DNA of 64,000 nt from Intestinimonas massiliensis (ex Afouda et al. 2020). GTDB taxonomy: Bacteria; Bacillota; Clostridia; Oscillospirales; Oscillospiraceae. The DNA lies in the NCBI RefSeq assembly GCF_900626285.1, contig NZ_LR131147.1:91750-155749 (forward strand), in the 5' to 3' direction. Under the pieces are notes generated by a model, which was given only the letters and a program-made list of their open reading frames with translations, was not told where the DNA came from and made no database searches. The position numbers and the translations under genes were made by a program. The first letter of the stretch is position 1. Each line of letters starts with the position of its first letter. Shown piece after piece: positions 57,069-64,000 of the stretch.

Positions 57069-57724
57069 GACTGGGCGCCTCCCTCCGTCCGGGCCATTTC
57101 CCGGGCGGCCTGTTCGATCTCTTCCTCCGTCACTTCGGTCCCCTCCTGCTCCGCTTGGAGCCGGGCTACCGCCGCCTGCATCTCCAGGGTCAGCTGGCCG
57201 TCCTCCGGCGCAGCATTGGGCAGCTCGGGCAGCTCATCCAGGCTGGAGAGGCCAAAGGACCGCAGGAAATTCTGGGTGGTGCGATACTGGATGGGACGGC
57301 CAGGCACGGCCAGACGGCCGCACTCCTCGATCAGCTCCCGCTCCAGCAGCAATCCCACGGTATAGGAACTGTCCACTCCCCGGATCTGATCCACATAGGC
57401 CCGGGTGGCGGGTTGGTAGTATGCGATGATAGCCAACACCTCCAGCGCCGGCTGACTGAGCTTGGCCGGACGGCGGCTTTCAAAGGCCCTCCGGATGTTG
57501 GGGGCAAATTCTGGAGCGGAACACAGCTGGTAGCTGCTGTCCAGCCGCAGCAGGCGGATGCCCCGTCGCTCATAGCTGTAGTAGTCCGCCAAGCGCTGGC
57601 AAACGGCATCCGCCGTGCTCCGGTCAATGTCCAGCGCCAGACACAGCCGCTCCACGCCCACCGGCTCCCCGGCGGCAAACAAAATGCCCTCAATGGCGGA
57701 TTCAATTTCCTTCAATTCCATCAT
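57065..57724 (-). CDS. scpB: Segregation and condensation protein B
   Basis: A 219-aa kleisin partner with two winged-helix domains (EIESAIEGILFAAGEPV start, QPALEVLAIIAYYQP near 120). It joins ScpA and Smc in the condensin complex that organises chromosomes. The start overlaps the scpA stop (TAATG). Confidence 0.94.
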   Translation of the reverse strand: MMELKEIESAIEGILFAAGEPVGVERLCLALDIDRSTADAVCQRLADYYSYERRGIRLLRLDSSYQLCSAPEFAPNIRRAFESRRPAKLSQPALEVLAIIAYYQPATRAYVDQIRGVDSSYTVGLLLERELIEECGRLAVPGRPIQYRTTQNFLRSFGLSSLDELPELPNAAPEDGQLTLEMQAAVARLQAEQEGTEVTEEEIEQAAREMARTEGGAQS

Positions 57725-58551
57725 TATCCCCCATCCGCCGGTTCATATGCATCGGTAGAGAATTCCATGTTCTCCTGCCCTTCGGACCCGTCGGTGCAGG
57801 TCACCGTACAGTCGCTCTCGGTACCCGCCAGACGCAGGCGCCTGGCCTTGCACAGCTCCAGCACCGCGATAAAGGTGGCCACGATCTCCGAGCGGCTCCG
57901 GTTGCCCTTGAACAGGGCCCGGAACCGGGTCACGCCGAACCGGGTCAGCCGGTCCAGGATCTCGTCCGCCTTGTCTGCCACCGGGTAGGGCTCACGCCCC
58001 ACGATGCCCTCGAAGGCGGCCATAGGAGGCGGCAGACGGTGATCCGCCCGGGCCAGCACGCTCTGCATGGCCCGCAGCAGATCGGCGGGCTGATGGACGT
58101 ACCGGTAGGTCTTGCTCACCGGCAGCACCTCTGGGGTCTTGGTCATATAATCCCGGCCCACCGCATAGCGGTCAGACAGTTCCGGCACCACCGCCTTGAT
58201 ACGGGCAAAATTCTCGTGCCGCTGGTGCTCTTCCAAGGAAGCCATCAGCTGTTCCAGCTCGGACAGCGCCTCTTCATCGTGGATGGACAGCAGCATTCTT
58301 GTTTTGATAAAAACCAGCTGGGCGGCCATGGTGACAAATTCGCTGGCCACCTCCATATCCAGCCGCTTGCGCTGGTCCATCCAGGCCAGGTACTGCTCCA
58401 GGATCAGAGAGATCTGAATGTCCTTGATCTCCATTTTATTTTTTGCCAGCAGGTGGAGGATCAGGTCCAGCGGGCCGTTGAAGTCCTCCATGTCCTCCCG
58501 GGTCTTGACCACTTTTTCCAGATGGTAAATAGGCGCTTCGATGGTACTCAC
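57724..58551 (-). CDS. scpA: Segregation and condensation protein A
   Basis: A 275-aa kleisin bridging the Smc heads. Its typical DFNGPLDLILHLLAKNKMEI block lies at about 24-43, with a C-terminal winged helix near 200-250. The start is GTG at 58551, adjacent to GAGG; the extra 20 residues before the kleisin block are common in this family branch, though a later start is possible. Confidence 0.92.
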   Translation of the reverse strand: MSTIEAPIYHLEKVVKTREDMEDFNGPLDLILHLLAKNKMEIKDIQISLILEQYLAWMDQRKRLDMEVASEFVTMAAQLVFIKTRMLLSIHDEEALSELEQLMASLEEHQRHENFARIKAVVPELSDRYAVGRDYMTKTPEVLPVSKTYRYVHQPADLLRAMQSVLARADHRLPPPMAAFEGIVGREPYPVADKADEILDRLTRFGVTRFRALFKGNRSRSEIVATFIAVLELCKARRLRLAGTESDCTVTCTDGSEGQENMEFSTDAYEPADGG

Positions 58552-58552
58552 C

Positions 58553-59263
58553 TCAAAACAGATTCAGGATGGACGACACATCCTGACAGATCCACAGTAC
58601 ATCCGCCGGCATTCCCGTCAACGCGCACATACCCTGCAGGACATGGATCATCAGAAAACTCAGCGGCTTGCTGAATACCCCTAGCAGCACCAGGATGAAC
58701 AGCGCGATGCCGATATACCGTTCATAGCGCAGGATCTTATTGTAGATCTGGCTGGGCAGCAGGGCGAACAGGATCTTGGAGCCGTCCAGGGGGGACACCG
58801 GGATCAGGTTGAATAGACCCATACCTACCCCCAGCAGGGCGATATTGGACAGAAAGCACAGTGCCAACAGAGTGGCATGACTCACCCGCCCAACATGCCA
58901 GATGAGGGAGGCCAGCGCCACGGCGGCCATGGCGGTGAGAAAGTTGGCCGCCGGACCGGCCAGAGCGGTCAGGGCCATACCCTGTTTTGGGTGCTTGAAG
59001 TAGCGCATATCCACCGGTACCGGCTTGGCCCAGCCCACCTTGGCAATGAGCATCATGATCAGGCCCACCGGGTCCAGGTGCTTGATGGGATTCAGGGTTA
59101 GGCGCCCCGCCTGCTTGGCCGTAGGATCGCCCAGCCGCCATGCCACAAATCCATGAGACAGCTCGTGGAGCGTGATACACAGCAGGGCGGCAATAGCGCT
59201 GATCAGCAGCGTGACCAGGCCCCACCAGTCCATGCGCTGCGCGAAATCTGCAAATGATGCCAA
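58553..59263 (-). CDS. Site-2 protease family membrane metalloprotease
   Basis: A 236-aa multi-pass protein with the intramembrane zinc motif HELSH near residue 33 and the second ligand in NLIPVSPLDGSKI near 155, as in the M50 rhomboid-unrelated S2P family (YwhC-like). Substrate unknown. The start is TTG at 59263, 9 nt after GGAGG. First gene of the scpAB-ytfJ-dac-rluB run. Confidence 0.88.
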   Translation of the reverse strand: MASFADFAQRMDWWGLVTLLISAIAALLCITLHELSHGFVAWRLGDPTAKQAGRLTLNPIKHLDPVGLIMMLIAKVGWAKPVPVDMRYFKHPKQGMALTALAGPAANFLTAMAAVALASLIWHVGRVSHATLLALCFLSNIALLGVGMGLFNLIPVSPLDGSKILFALLPSQIYNKILRYERYIGIALFILVLLGVFSKPLSFLMIHVLQGMCALTGMPADVLWICQDVSSILNLF

Positions 59264-59308
59264 ATCGTGATTCCTCCATCGGTCTTCAGGGTATCTGAAT
59301 TAGATTTT

Positions 59309-59337
59309 ATTATAGCAAACCCCACCGGAAAACACAA
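59309..59337 (-). promoter_or_regulatory. Promoter of the site-2 protease - scpAB operon
   Basis: Minus strand: TTGTGT (59337-59332), 17-bp spacer, TATAAT (59314-59309). Confidence 0.75.
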
Positions 59338-59352
59338 GGGCGGCAATGAAAA

Positions 59353-59380
59353 GGGGCGGCTATCGGAAGATAGCCGCCTC
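59353..59380 (-). terminator. Terminator after FAH-family gene
   Basis: A perfect 10-bp stem (59355-59364 with 59369-59378) with a GGAA-type loop, followed on the minus strand by CCTTTTC. Confidence 0.78.
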
Positions 59381-59394
59381 CTGTTGTCAGGCGT

Positions 59395-60162
59395 TCATAC
59401 AATGTGGTTCCGCAGGATCCCGATGCCGCCGATCTCTACCTCCACCACGTCGCCGGGGACCATGGGGCCAACCCCTGCCGGGGTACCGGTGGCGATTACG
59501 TCACCGGGCTCCAGGGTCATGGAGGCGGTGATGAAGGCAATGGTCTTGCGGACACTGGTGATAAGCAATTCGGTGTTGCTGTGCTGCACCACGGCGCCGT
59601 TCAGCCGGGTGGTGATCTCCAAATGGGCGGGATCTACCTCGTCGGTAACCAGGGGACCCATGGGGGCAAAGCCATCCATGTTCTTGCCCCGGGCCCACTG
59701 TCCGTCCCCTTTCTGGATATCCCGGGCGGTCACATCGTTCAGACAGGTATAGCCCAGCACATAGTCCAGAGCGTCCTCCTCAGATACATCCTTGGCCCGC
59801 CGCTTCATGACGACACCCAACTCTCCCTCATAGTCCAGCCGCCCCACAAAGGAGGGCGCGTGGACCTGCCCCTCCGGGACGTTCAGGGCGTTGGGTGCCT
59901 TCAGGAAAAGCGTGGGCCGCTCCGGGTTGTGGGAGGCGTCCAGCATGGACCGCATCTCCTGGATATGGTCATAGTAGTTCTTTCCGATGCACACGATCTT
60001 GGTGGCCTCACAAGGGGCCACCAGTTTGCACGCGGACAGCGGCAGGCTCTCCCCGTCGTAGCACAGCTCCTCAAAGGGAGGCTTGGTCAGGGTGCGCACC
60101 TCGTTCTCCTGGAGCACACCCCATACTTCCCGGTCGTTTCGTAGCAATTTTACGTATCTCAT
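59395..60162 (-). CDS. Fumarylacetoacetate hydrolase family protein
   Basis: A 255-aa enzyme of the FAH/HpcE family. The metal-binding EGELGVV (Glu) and GYTCLNDVTARDIQ segments and the C-terminal GTPAGVGPMVPGD are present. Such enzymes split or decarboxylate 3-oxoacids; members like this often act on oxaloacetate or acylpyruvates. No aromatic-degradation genes are near, so the substrate is open. It overlaps engB by 4 nt. Confidence 0.88.
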   Translation of the reverse strand: MRYVKLLRNDREVWGVLQENEVRTLTKPPFEELCYDGESLPLSACKLVAPCEATKIVCIGKNYYDHIQEMRSMLDASHNPERPTLFLKAPNALNVPEGQVHAPSFVGRLDYEGELGVVMKRRAKDVSEEDALDYVLGYTCLNDVTARDIQKGDGQWARGKNMDGFAPMGPLVTDEVDPAHLEITTRLNGAVVQHSNTELLITSVRKTIAFITASMTLEPGDVIATGTPAGVGPMVPGDVVEVEIGGIGILRNHIV

Positions 60163-60758
60163 TTGATCCCCTCCGCATGGTCCAAAATCAGATTGAGCAG
60201 TTCCTGCTTTCCGTCTCCCTTCTCGGCCGAAAAGGGAATTACCTTTACGGTATCATCCAGTTCCAAGGTCTCCCGGATCCGGGCCAAATTGGGTGCAATG
60301 TCGCTTTTGCGCAGCTTGTCCAGCTTATTGGCCACCACCGCGAAGGGTTTCCCGCTGTTCTTGAACCACTGCGCCATGGTGCAGTCGTCAGCCGTAGGCT
60401 TATGACGGGCATCCACGATCATCAGCCCCAGGGTCATCAACGCCGGATCCGCAAACCACTCTTCCATCAGCCTCCCCCAGCGCTGCTTTTCAGCCAGGGA
60501 CACTTTGGCGTAGCCGTAACCCGGCAAATCCACCAGATAAAAGGCCCCATCGATGAGAAAGTAGTTAATATGCGTGGTTTTGCCCGGGGCGGCGCCCACC
60601 CGGGCAAAGTTTTTTCGGTTCAGCAAACGGTTGATAACCGAGGATTTACCCACGTTTGAGCGGCCTGCGAAGGCCACCTGGGGCAGACGGTCTCGGGGAA
60701 AGTCTCCCGCCTTGGCCGCGGAGCGGACAAACTCCGCTTTTTGCAGATTAACCGGCAT
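60159..60758 (-). CDS. ysxC: Ribosome biogenesis GTP-binding protein YsxC/EngB
   Basis: A 199-aa essential-type GTPase for 50S assembly: G1 GRSNVGKSS near residue 32, G3 DLPGYGYA, G4 NKLDKL. It follows lon, the usual clpX-lon-ysxC order in Firmicutes. Confidence 0.95.
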   Translation of the reverse strand: MPVNLQKAEFVRSAAKAGDFPRDRLPQVAFAGRSNVGKSSVINRLLNRKNFARVGAAPGKTTHINYFLIDGAFYLVDLPGYGYAKVSLAEKQRWGRLMEEWFADPALMTLGLMIVDARHKPTADDCTMAQWFKNSGKPFAVVANKLDKLRKSDIAPNLARIRETLELDDTVKVIPFSAEKGDGKQELLNLILDHAEGIK

Positions 60759-60802
60759 AGTGACCTCCTGTAATTGTTTCTCACTTTACAGCCATATGTA
60801 TC

Positions 60803-63208
60803 TCACTGTTTCAGGCTGGGACGCTCGTTCCGGCCCGCCGGGGATACCACTACCTGGCGCTGCTCATTGTCACTGCAGGCCAGATTCAGGGAGAGGGCCT
60901 CGGCCAGTACCGTGTCCACCTGTTCCGCAGTGACGAAACGCAGCCCTGCCCGAACGGTCTGGTCGATCTCTTCCAGATCCTTTTCATTGTCTGCCGGCAG
61001 GATTACGGTGGTGATCCCGTTCCGGTAGGCGGCCATGGTCTTCTCTTTCAGACCGCCGATGGGAAGCACCCGTCCCCGCAAGGTGACTTCGCCTGTCATT
61101 GCCAGGTTCTTACGGACCGGGGCGCCGGTCAAGGCGGACACCATGGCCGTGGTGATAGCAATGCCGGCCGACGGGCCGTCCTTGGGCACGGCCCCCTCCG
61201 GGAAGTGGATATGGATATCCTTGGTCTTGTAGAAGTCGGCTTCGATCCCCAGTTGAGCGGCCCGACTGCGGATATAGGTCAGGGCAGCGTGGGCGGATTC
61301 CTTCATCACATCACCCAGGTTGCCGGTAAGCTCGATCTTCCCGCTGCCGGGCACCACAGCCACCTCTACCTCCAGGATCTCGCCCCCCACACTGGTCCAG
61401 GCCAGGCCGTTGACCACGCCCACCTGCTCCGTCTGGGGCAGCCGGTCGGGCTGATAGCGCGGGATCCCCAGGTAGGTCTCCAGGTTCTCTTCTGTAATGT
61501 GAACACTCTTTACACCGTCTGATACTACACGCATTGCGGCTTTTCGGCACAGAGCGCCCAACTCCCGCTCCAGGATACGCACGCCGGATTCCCGGGTATA
61601 GCCCCGGATCAGGGCCCGGATGGCGTCATCGGTGAGTTTGAGCTGCGCCCTGGTCAGCCCGTGTCGCTTCAGCTCCTTGGGCAGCAGGTGCCGCTTGGCG
61701 ATCTGCAGCTTTTCCTCATCGGTGTAGCTGGTCAATTCGATGACCTCCATCCGATCCAGCAGGGGTCTGGGGATGGTATCCAGGGTGTTGGCGGTGGTGA
61801 TAAAGAGCACGTCGGACAGGTCAAAGGGCACCTCCAGAAAATGGTCCCGGAAGGTGCTGTTCTGCTCCCCGTCCAGCACCTCCAGCAGCGCAGAGGCGGG
61901 ATCGCCCCGCTGGTCGTTGCCCAGCTTGTCAATCTCATCCAGCAGCAGCAGCGGGTTGCAGCTGCCGGCCTGCTGAATGGCCGCGATCACCCGGCCCGGC
62001 ATGGCCCCCACATAGGTCTTGCGGTGGCCGCGGATCTCCGCCTCATCATGAACGCCGCCCAGGGAGATGCGGGCCATGTTCCGGTGAATGGCCTTCGCCA
62101 CACTGGTGGCAATGGAGGTCTTGCCCACGCCGGGAGGACCTACCAGACAGAGGATCTGTCCCTTCAGCTGGGGTGCCAGCTGCTTGACGGCCAGAAATTC
62201 CAAGATGCGCTCCTTTACCTTGTCCAGGCCGTAGTGGTCGGCATCCAAGATCTTGCGGGCCGCCTCCACATTCACCCGTTCCTTGGTCTTCTTGCCCCAC
62301 GGCAGCTCCAGCACCGTGTCCAGATAGTTGCGGATCACGGTGGCCTCCGCTGAACCGAAGGGCTGCTTCTCCAGGCGGTGCAGTTCCTTCTTCAGCTTTT
62401 CCCGTACTTCGTCGGGCAATTTGGCTTTAGCGATCTGCCGGCGGTAGTCGTTGAATTCCTGGTCTCCTCCCTGCTGGTCCTCGCCCAGCTCCTGCTGGAT
62501 GACCTTGAGCTGCTCCCGCAGGACGTAGTCACGCTGGTTGCGGGTCAGCTGATCCCGCACCTTGTTCTGCATCTCCTGCTCCATCTCCAGGATCTCCACC
62601 TCCCGGCGGAGGCTCTGGCTCAGCTTCTCCAGGCGGCGCACCGGCCGCAGCTCCTCCAGGATCACCTGCTTGTCCCCGGTCCGCATGGGCAGATTCTGGG
62701 CAATGTAGTCGGCGATATATCCCGGATCCTCGCTGGAGAGCACCGAGAGCAGAATATCCGGCGTCATTTTGGGCGCCAGCTCAATGTAATTTTCAAATAG
62801 CTCGTAGGTCTGGCGGATCAGCGCCTCTGTACGGGCAGAGCGCTTTACAGGCTGCTCCGCCGGGATCTGCTCCACCTCAGCCATCAGATAGGGCGTGGAT
62901 TCCACCACCTGGCACAGCCGGCCACGGCTGATACCCTCCACCATGACCCGGACATTGTCGCCGGGCAGGCGGAGAATCTGGCGCACGTTGCTGATGGTGC
63001 CGATGGTATAGAGGTCTCCCTCCTGGGGGTTTTCTACGGCCAGGTCCCGCTGGGCCACCAGGAAAATGGTCTGCCCGCTGGTCATGGCCTCGTCCAGGGC
63101 CTTGATGGAGCTCTCGCGCCCCACGTCAAAGTGAAGCAGCATATTGGGAAAGATCGTCAGGCCACGCAGGGCAAGAGCCGGCATGGTGACAGTCGTATTT
63201 GCTTGCAT
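60803..63208 (-). CDS. lon: ATP-dependent protease Lon
   Basis: An 801-aa AAA+ serine protease. The N-terminal substrate domain (1-300) is followed by Walker A GPPGVGKTS near 355 and the protease domain with catalytic Ser in PKDGPSAGIA near 678 and the paired Lys about 43 residues on. ATG 63208 has GGGAGG 7 nt upstream. It follows clpX; its leader holds a long-range inverted repeat (63232-63300). Confidence 0.96.
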   Translation of the reverse strand: MQANTTVTMPALALRGLTIFPNMLLHFDVGRESSIKALDEAMTSGQTIFLVAQRDLAVENPQEGDLYTIGTISNVRQILRLPGDNVRVMVEGISRGRLCQVVESTPYLMAEVEQIPAEQPVKRSARTEALIRQTYELFENYIELAPKMTPDILLSVLSSEDPGYIADYIAQNLPMRTGDKQVILEELRPVRRLEKLSQSLRREVEILEMEQEMQNKVRDQLTRNQRDYVLREQLKVIQQELGEDQQGGDQEFNDYRRQIAKAKLPDEVREKLKKELHRLEKQPFGSAEATVIRNYLDTVLELPWGKKTKERVNVEAARKILDADHYGLDKVKERILEFLAVKQLAPQLKGQILCLVGPPGVGKTSIATSVAKAIHRNMARISLGGVHDEAEIRGHRKTYVGAMPGRVIAAIQQAGSCNPLLLLDEIDKLGNDQRGDPASALLEVLDGEQNSTFRDHFLEVPFDLSDVLFITTANTLDTIPRPLLDRMEVIELTSYTDEEKLQIAKRHLLPKELKRHGLTRAQLKLTDDAIRALIRGYTRESGVRILERELGALCRKAAMRVVSDGVKSVHITEENLETYLGIPRYQPDRLPQTEQVGVVNGLAWTSVGGEILEVEVAVVPGSGKIELTGNLGDVMKESAHAALTYIRSRAAQLGIEADFYKTKDIHIHFPEGAVPKDGPSAGIAITTAMVSALTGAPVRKNLAMTGEVTLRGRVLPIGGLKEKTMAAYRNGITTVILPADNEKDLEEIDQTVRAGLRFVTAEQVDTVLAEALSLNLACSDNEQRQVVVSPAGRNERPSLKQ

Positions 63209-63231
63209 ATGGGTACCTCCCTCATACAAAG

Positions 63232-63300
63232 ACAGAAGCCAGGAACCGGAAGCTGCGGCTTACTCAGCAAGACCCGTTGCTCCGAATTCCTGACTTCTGT
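63232..63300 (-). promoter_or_regulatory. Long-range inverted repeat in the lon leader
   Basis: ACAGAAGCCAGGAA (63232-63245) pairs with 63287-63300 over 14 bp with one wobble, enclosing 41 bases. It lies between clpX and lon. It is not a CIRCE or CtsR site. It may be a processing hairpin, a weak terminator (CTTTG follows on the minus strand) or a regulatory leader. Confidence 0.45.
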
Positions 63301-63324
63301 ACTCCGCGTTCAGGCTTTGATCTT

Positions 63325-64000
63325 TTAGGATACGTTCCCTTTGGGAGCGGAGCCGCCCTTTTCCGCCCGCAGGGAGGCGCCGCCCAGGCGGGGCCTCTGC
63401 GTGCGCTCTGGATCATATTCGATGGCAGGAGGCTGGTGGTCCCGGACGCTCTCCGCCGTGATGGTCACTTTCGAAATGGTGGGGTCGGAGGGCACGTCGT
63501 ACATGATCTTGGTCATGACCTCCTCCAGCACGGCCCGCAGACCGCGGGCGCCGATGCCCCGCTCAATGGCCTTGTCGGCCACCGCCTCCAGAGCCTCAGG
63601 CTCAAACTCCAGGTCCACCATATCATACTCCAGCAGCTTCTGATACTGCTTCACCAGAGCATTCTTGGGCTCGGTGAGGATGCGCACCAGCTGCTCCTTG
63701 TCCAGAGCATTCAGGGTAGTGATCACCGGCAGACGGCCCACCAGCTCGGGAATAATACCGAACTTCAGCAGGTCGTGGGGCTGGATCTCCTTGAAAATGG
63801 CGGTATCCTTTTCTTTTTTACCCTTGATGTCGGCGCCGAAGCCGATGGTCTTCTTGTCCAGGCGCTGCTCGATGATCTTCTCCATCCCGTCGAATGCGCC
63901 GCCGCAGATAAACAGGATATTCTTGGTGTCGATCTGAATAAACTCCTGGTGGGGGTGCTTCCGGCCGCCCTGAGGAGGCACATTGGCCACGGTGCCCTCC
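63325..64000 (-). CDS. clpX: ClpX, C-terminal part (runs off the window)
   Basis: The last 225 or so residues of the ATP-dependent unfoldase ClpX, which feeds ClpP. Visible are NVPPQGGRKHPHQEFIQIDT, FGIIPELVGRLPV (the pore/IGF-adjacent region follows the family) and the sensor-2 GARGLRAVLEEVM. The 5' end, with zinc domain and Walker A, lies beyond position 64000. The frame is open to the edge. Confidence 0.93.
   Translation of the reverse strand, partial: EGTVANVPPQGGRKHPHQEFIQIDTKNILFICGGAFDGMEKIIEQRLDKKTIGFGADIKGKKEKDTAIFKEIQPHDLLKFGIIPELVGRLPVITTLNALDKEQLVRILTEPKNALVKQYQKLLEYDMVDLEFEPEALEAVADKAIERGIGARGLRAVLEEVMTKIMYDVPSDPTISKVTITAESVRDHQPPAIEYDPERTQRPRLGGASLRAEKGGSAPKGNVS

Overview
The window is high-GC (about 60 percent by eye) chromosomal DNA from an endospore-forming Clostridia, most likely the Oscillospiraceae (Flavonifractor/Lawsonibacter-like). 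The evidence is the sporulation genes (spoVM, sipL, spoIVA, ytfJ), a fused IspH-ribosomal protein S1, and a Bacillus-like ylo gene order (yicC-remA-gmk-rpoZ-priA-def-fmt-rsmB-rlmN-prpC-prkC-rsgA-thiN-spoVM). It is almost entirely core metabolism. No rRNA, tRNA, CRISPR array or insertion sequence was seen.

Layout. 1-680: gene-free, very GC-rich DNA with hairpins and one apparent small RNA (promoter plus terminator). 681-9040 (minus): pfkA-purB, aspB, an ECF transporter S component next to coaX, and leuCDB. 9141-9755 (plus): a Crp/Fnr regulator. 9792-22942: a sporulation gene split by an element (next paragraph). 23081-40400 (minus): sipL, spoVM, thiN, rsgA, prkC, prpC, rlmN, rsmB, a membrane protease, a mannosyltransferase-like protein, fmt, def, priA, rpoZ, gmk, remA, yicC. 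40483-45077 (minus): membrane protein, DnaJ-like protein, DUF5685, RseC, YbbR, CdaA. 45255-50582: a cysteine desulfurase with a DUF3343 partner, ispF, ispD, carD, ispH-S1. 50579-53974: plsC, cmk, flavoprotein, RpiR regulator. 54126-59263: rluB, a DD-carboxypeptidase, ytfJ, DUF2953, scpB, scpA, site-2 protease. 59395-64000: FAH-family hydrolase, engB, lon, and the 3' part of clpX running off the edge.

The outstanding feature is that spoIVA, the spore coat ATPase gene, is cut in two on the same strand. Codons 1-402 lie at 22942-21737 and the last 90 codons plus stop at 10064-9792. The break falls in a 9-bp sequence present as direct copies at 10065-10073 and 21737-21745. Joining the copies removes 11,672 bp and restores an in-frame 492-aa SpoIVA, the length of the Bacillus protein. 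A serine recombinase gene abuts one junction. The element ends carry inverted 10-bp arms, and the reconstructed host site carries its own inverted arms; both dyads centre on the same dinucleotide. This is the design of the sigK/skin type of developmentally excised element, here in spoIVA. The cargo is not phage-like: besides the recombinase and a 41-codon ORF it holds purF, glnA, an ANTAR antiterminator and gltB-gltD, a glutamine/nitrogen-assimilation cluster. If excision occurs in the mother cell, that cell would lose these genes while the forespore keeps them. Excision itself is inferred from sequence, not shown.

Within the element, the divergent purF and glnA transcripts each meet a strong intrinsic terminator within about 10 nt of their predicted starts, and another terminator preceded by a six-base-loop hairpin lies before gltB. 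With the ANTAR gene between glnA and gltB, control by antitermination is likely.
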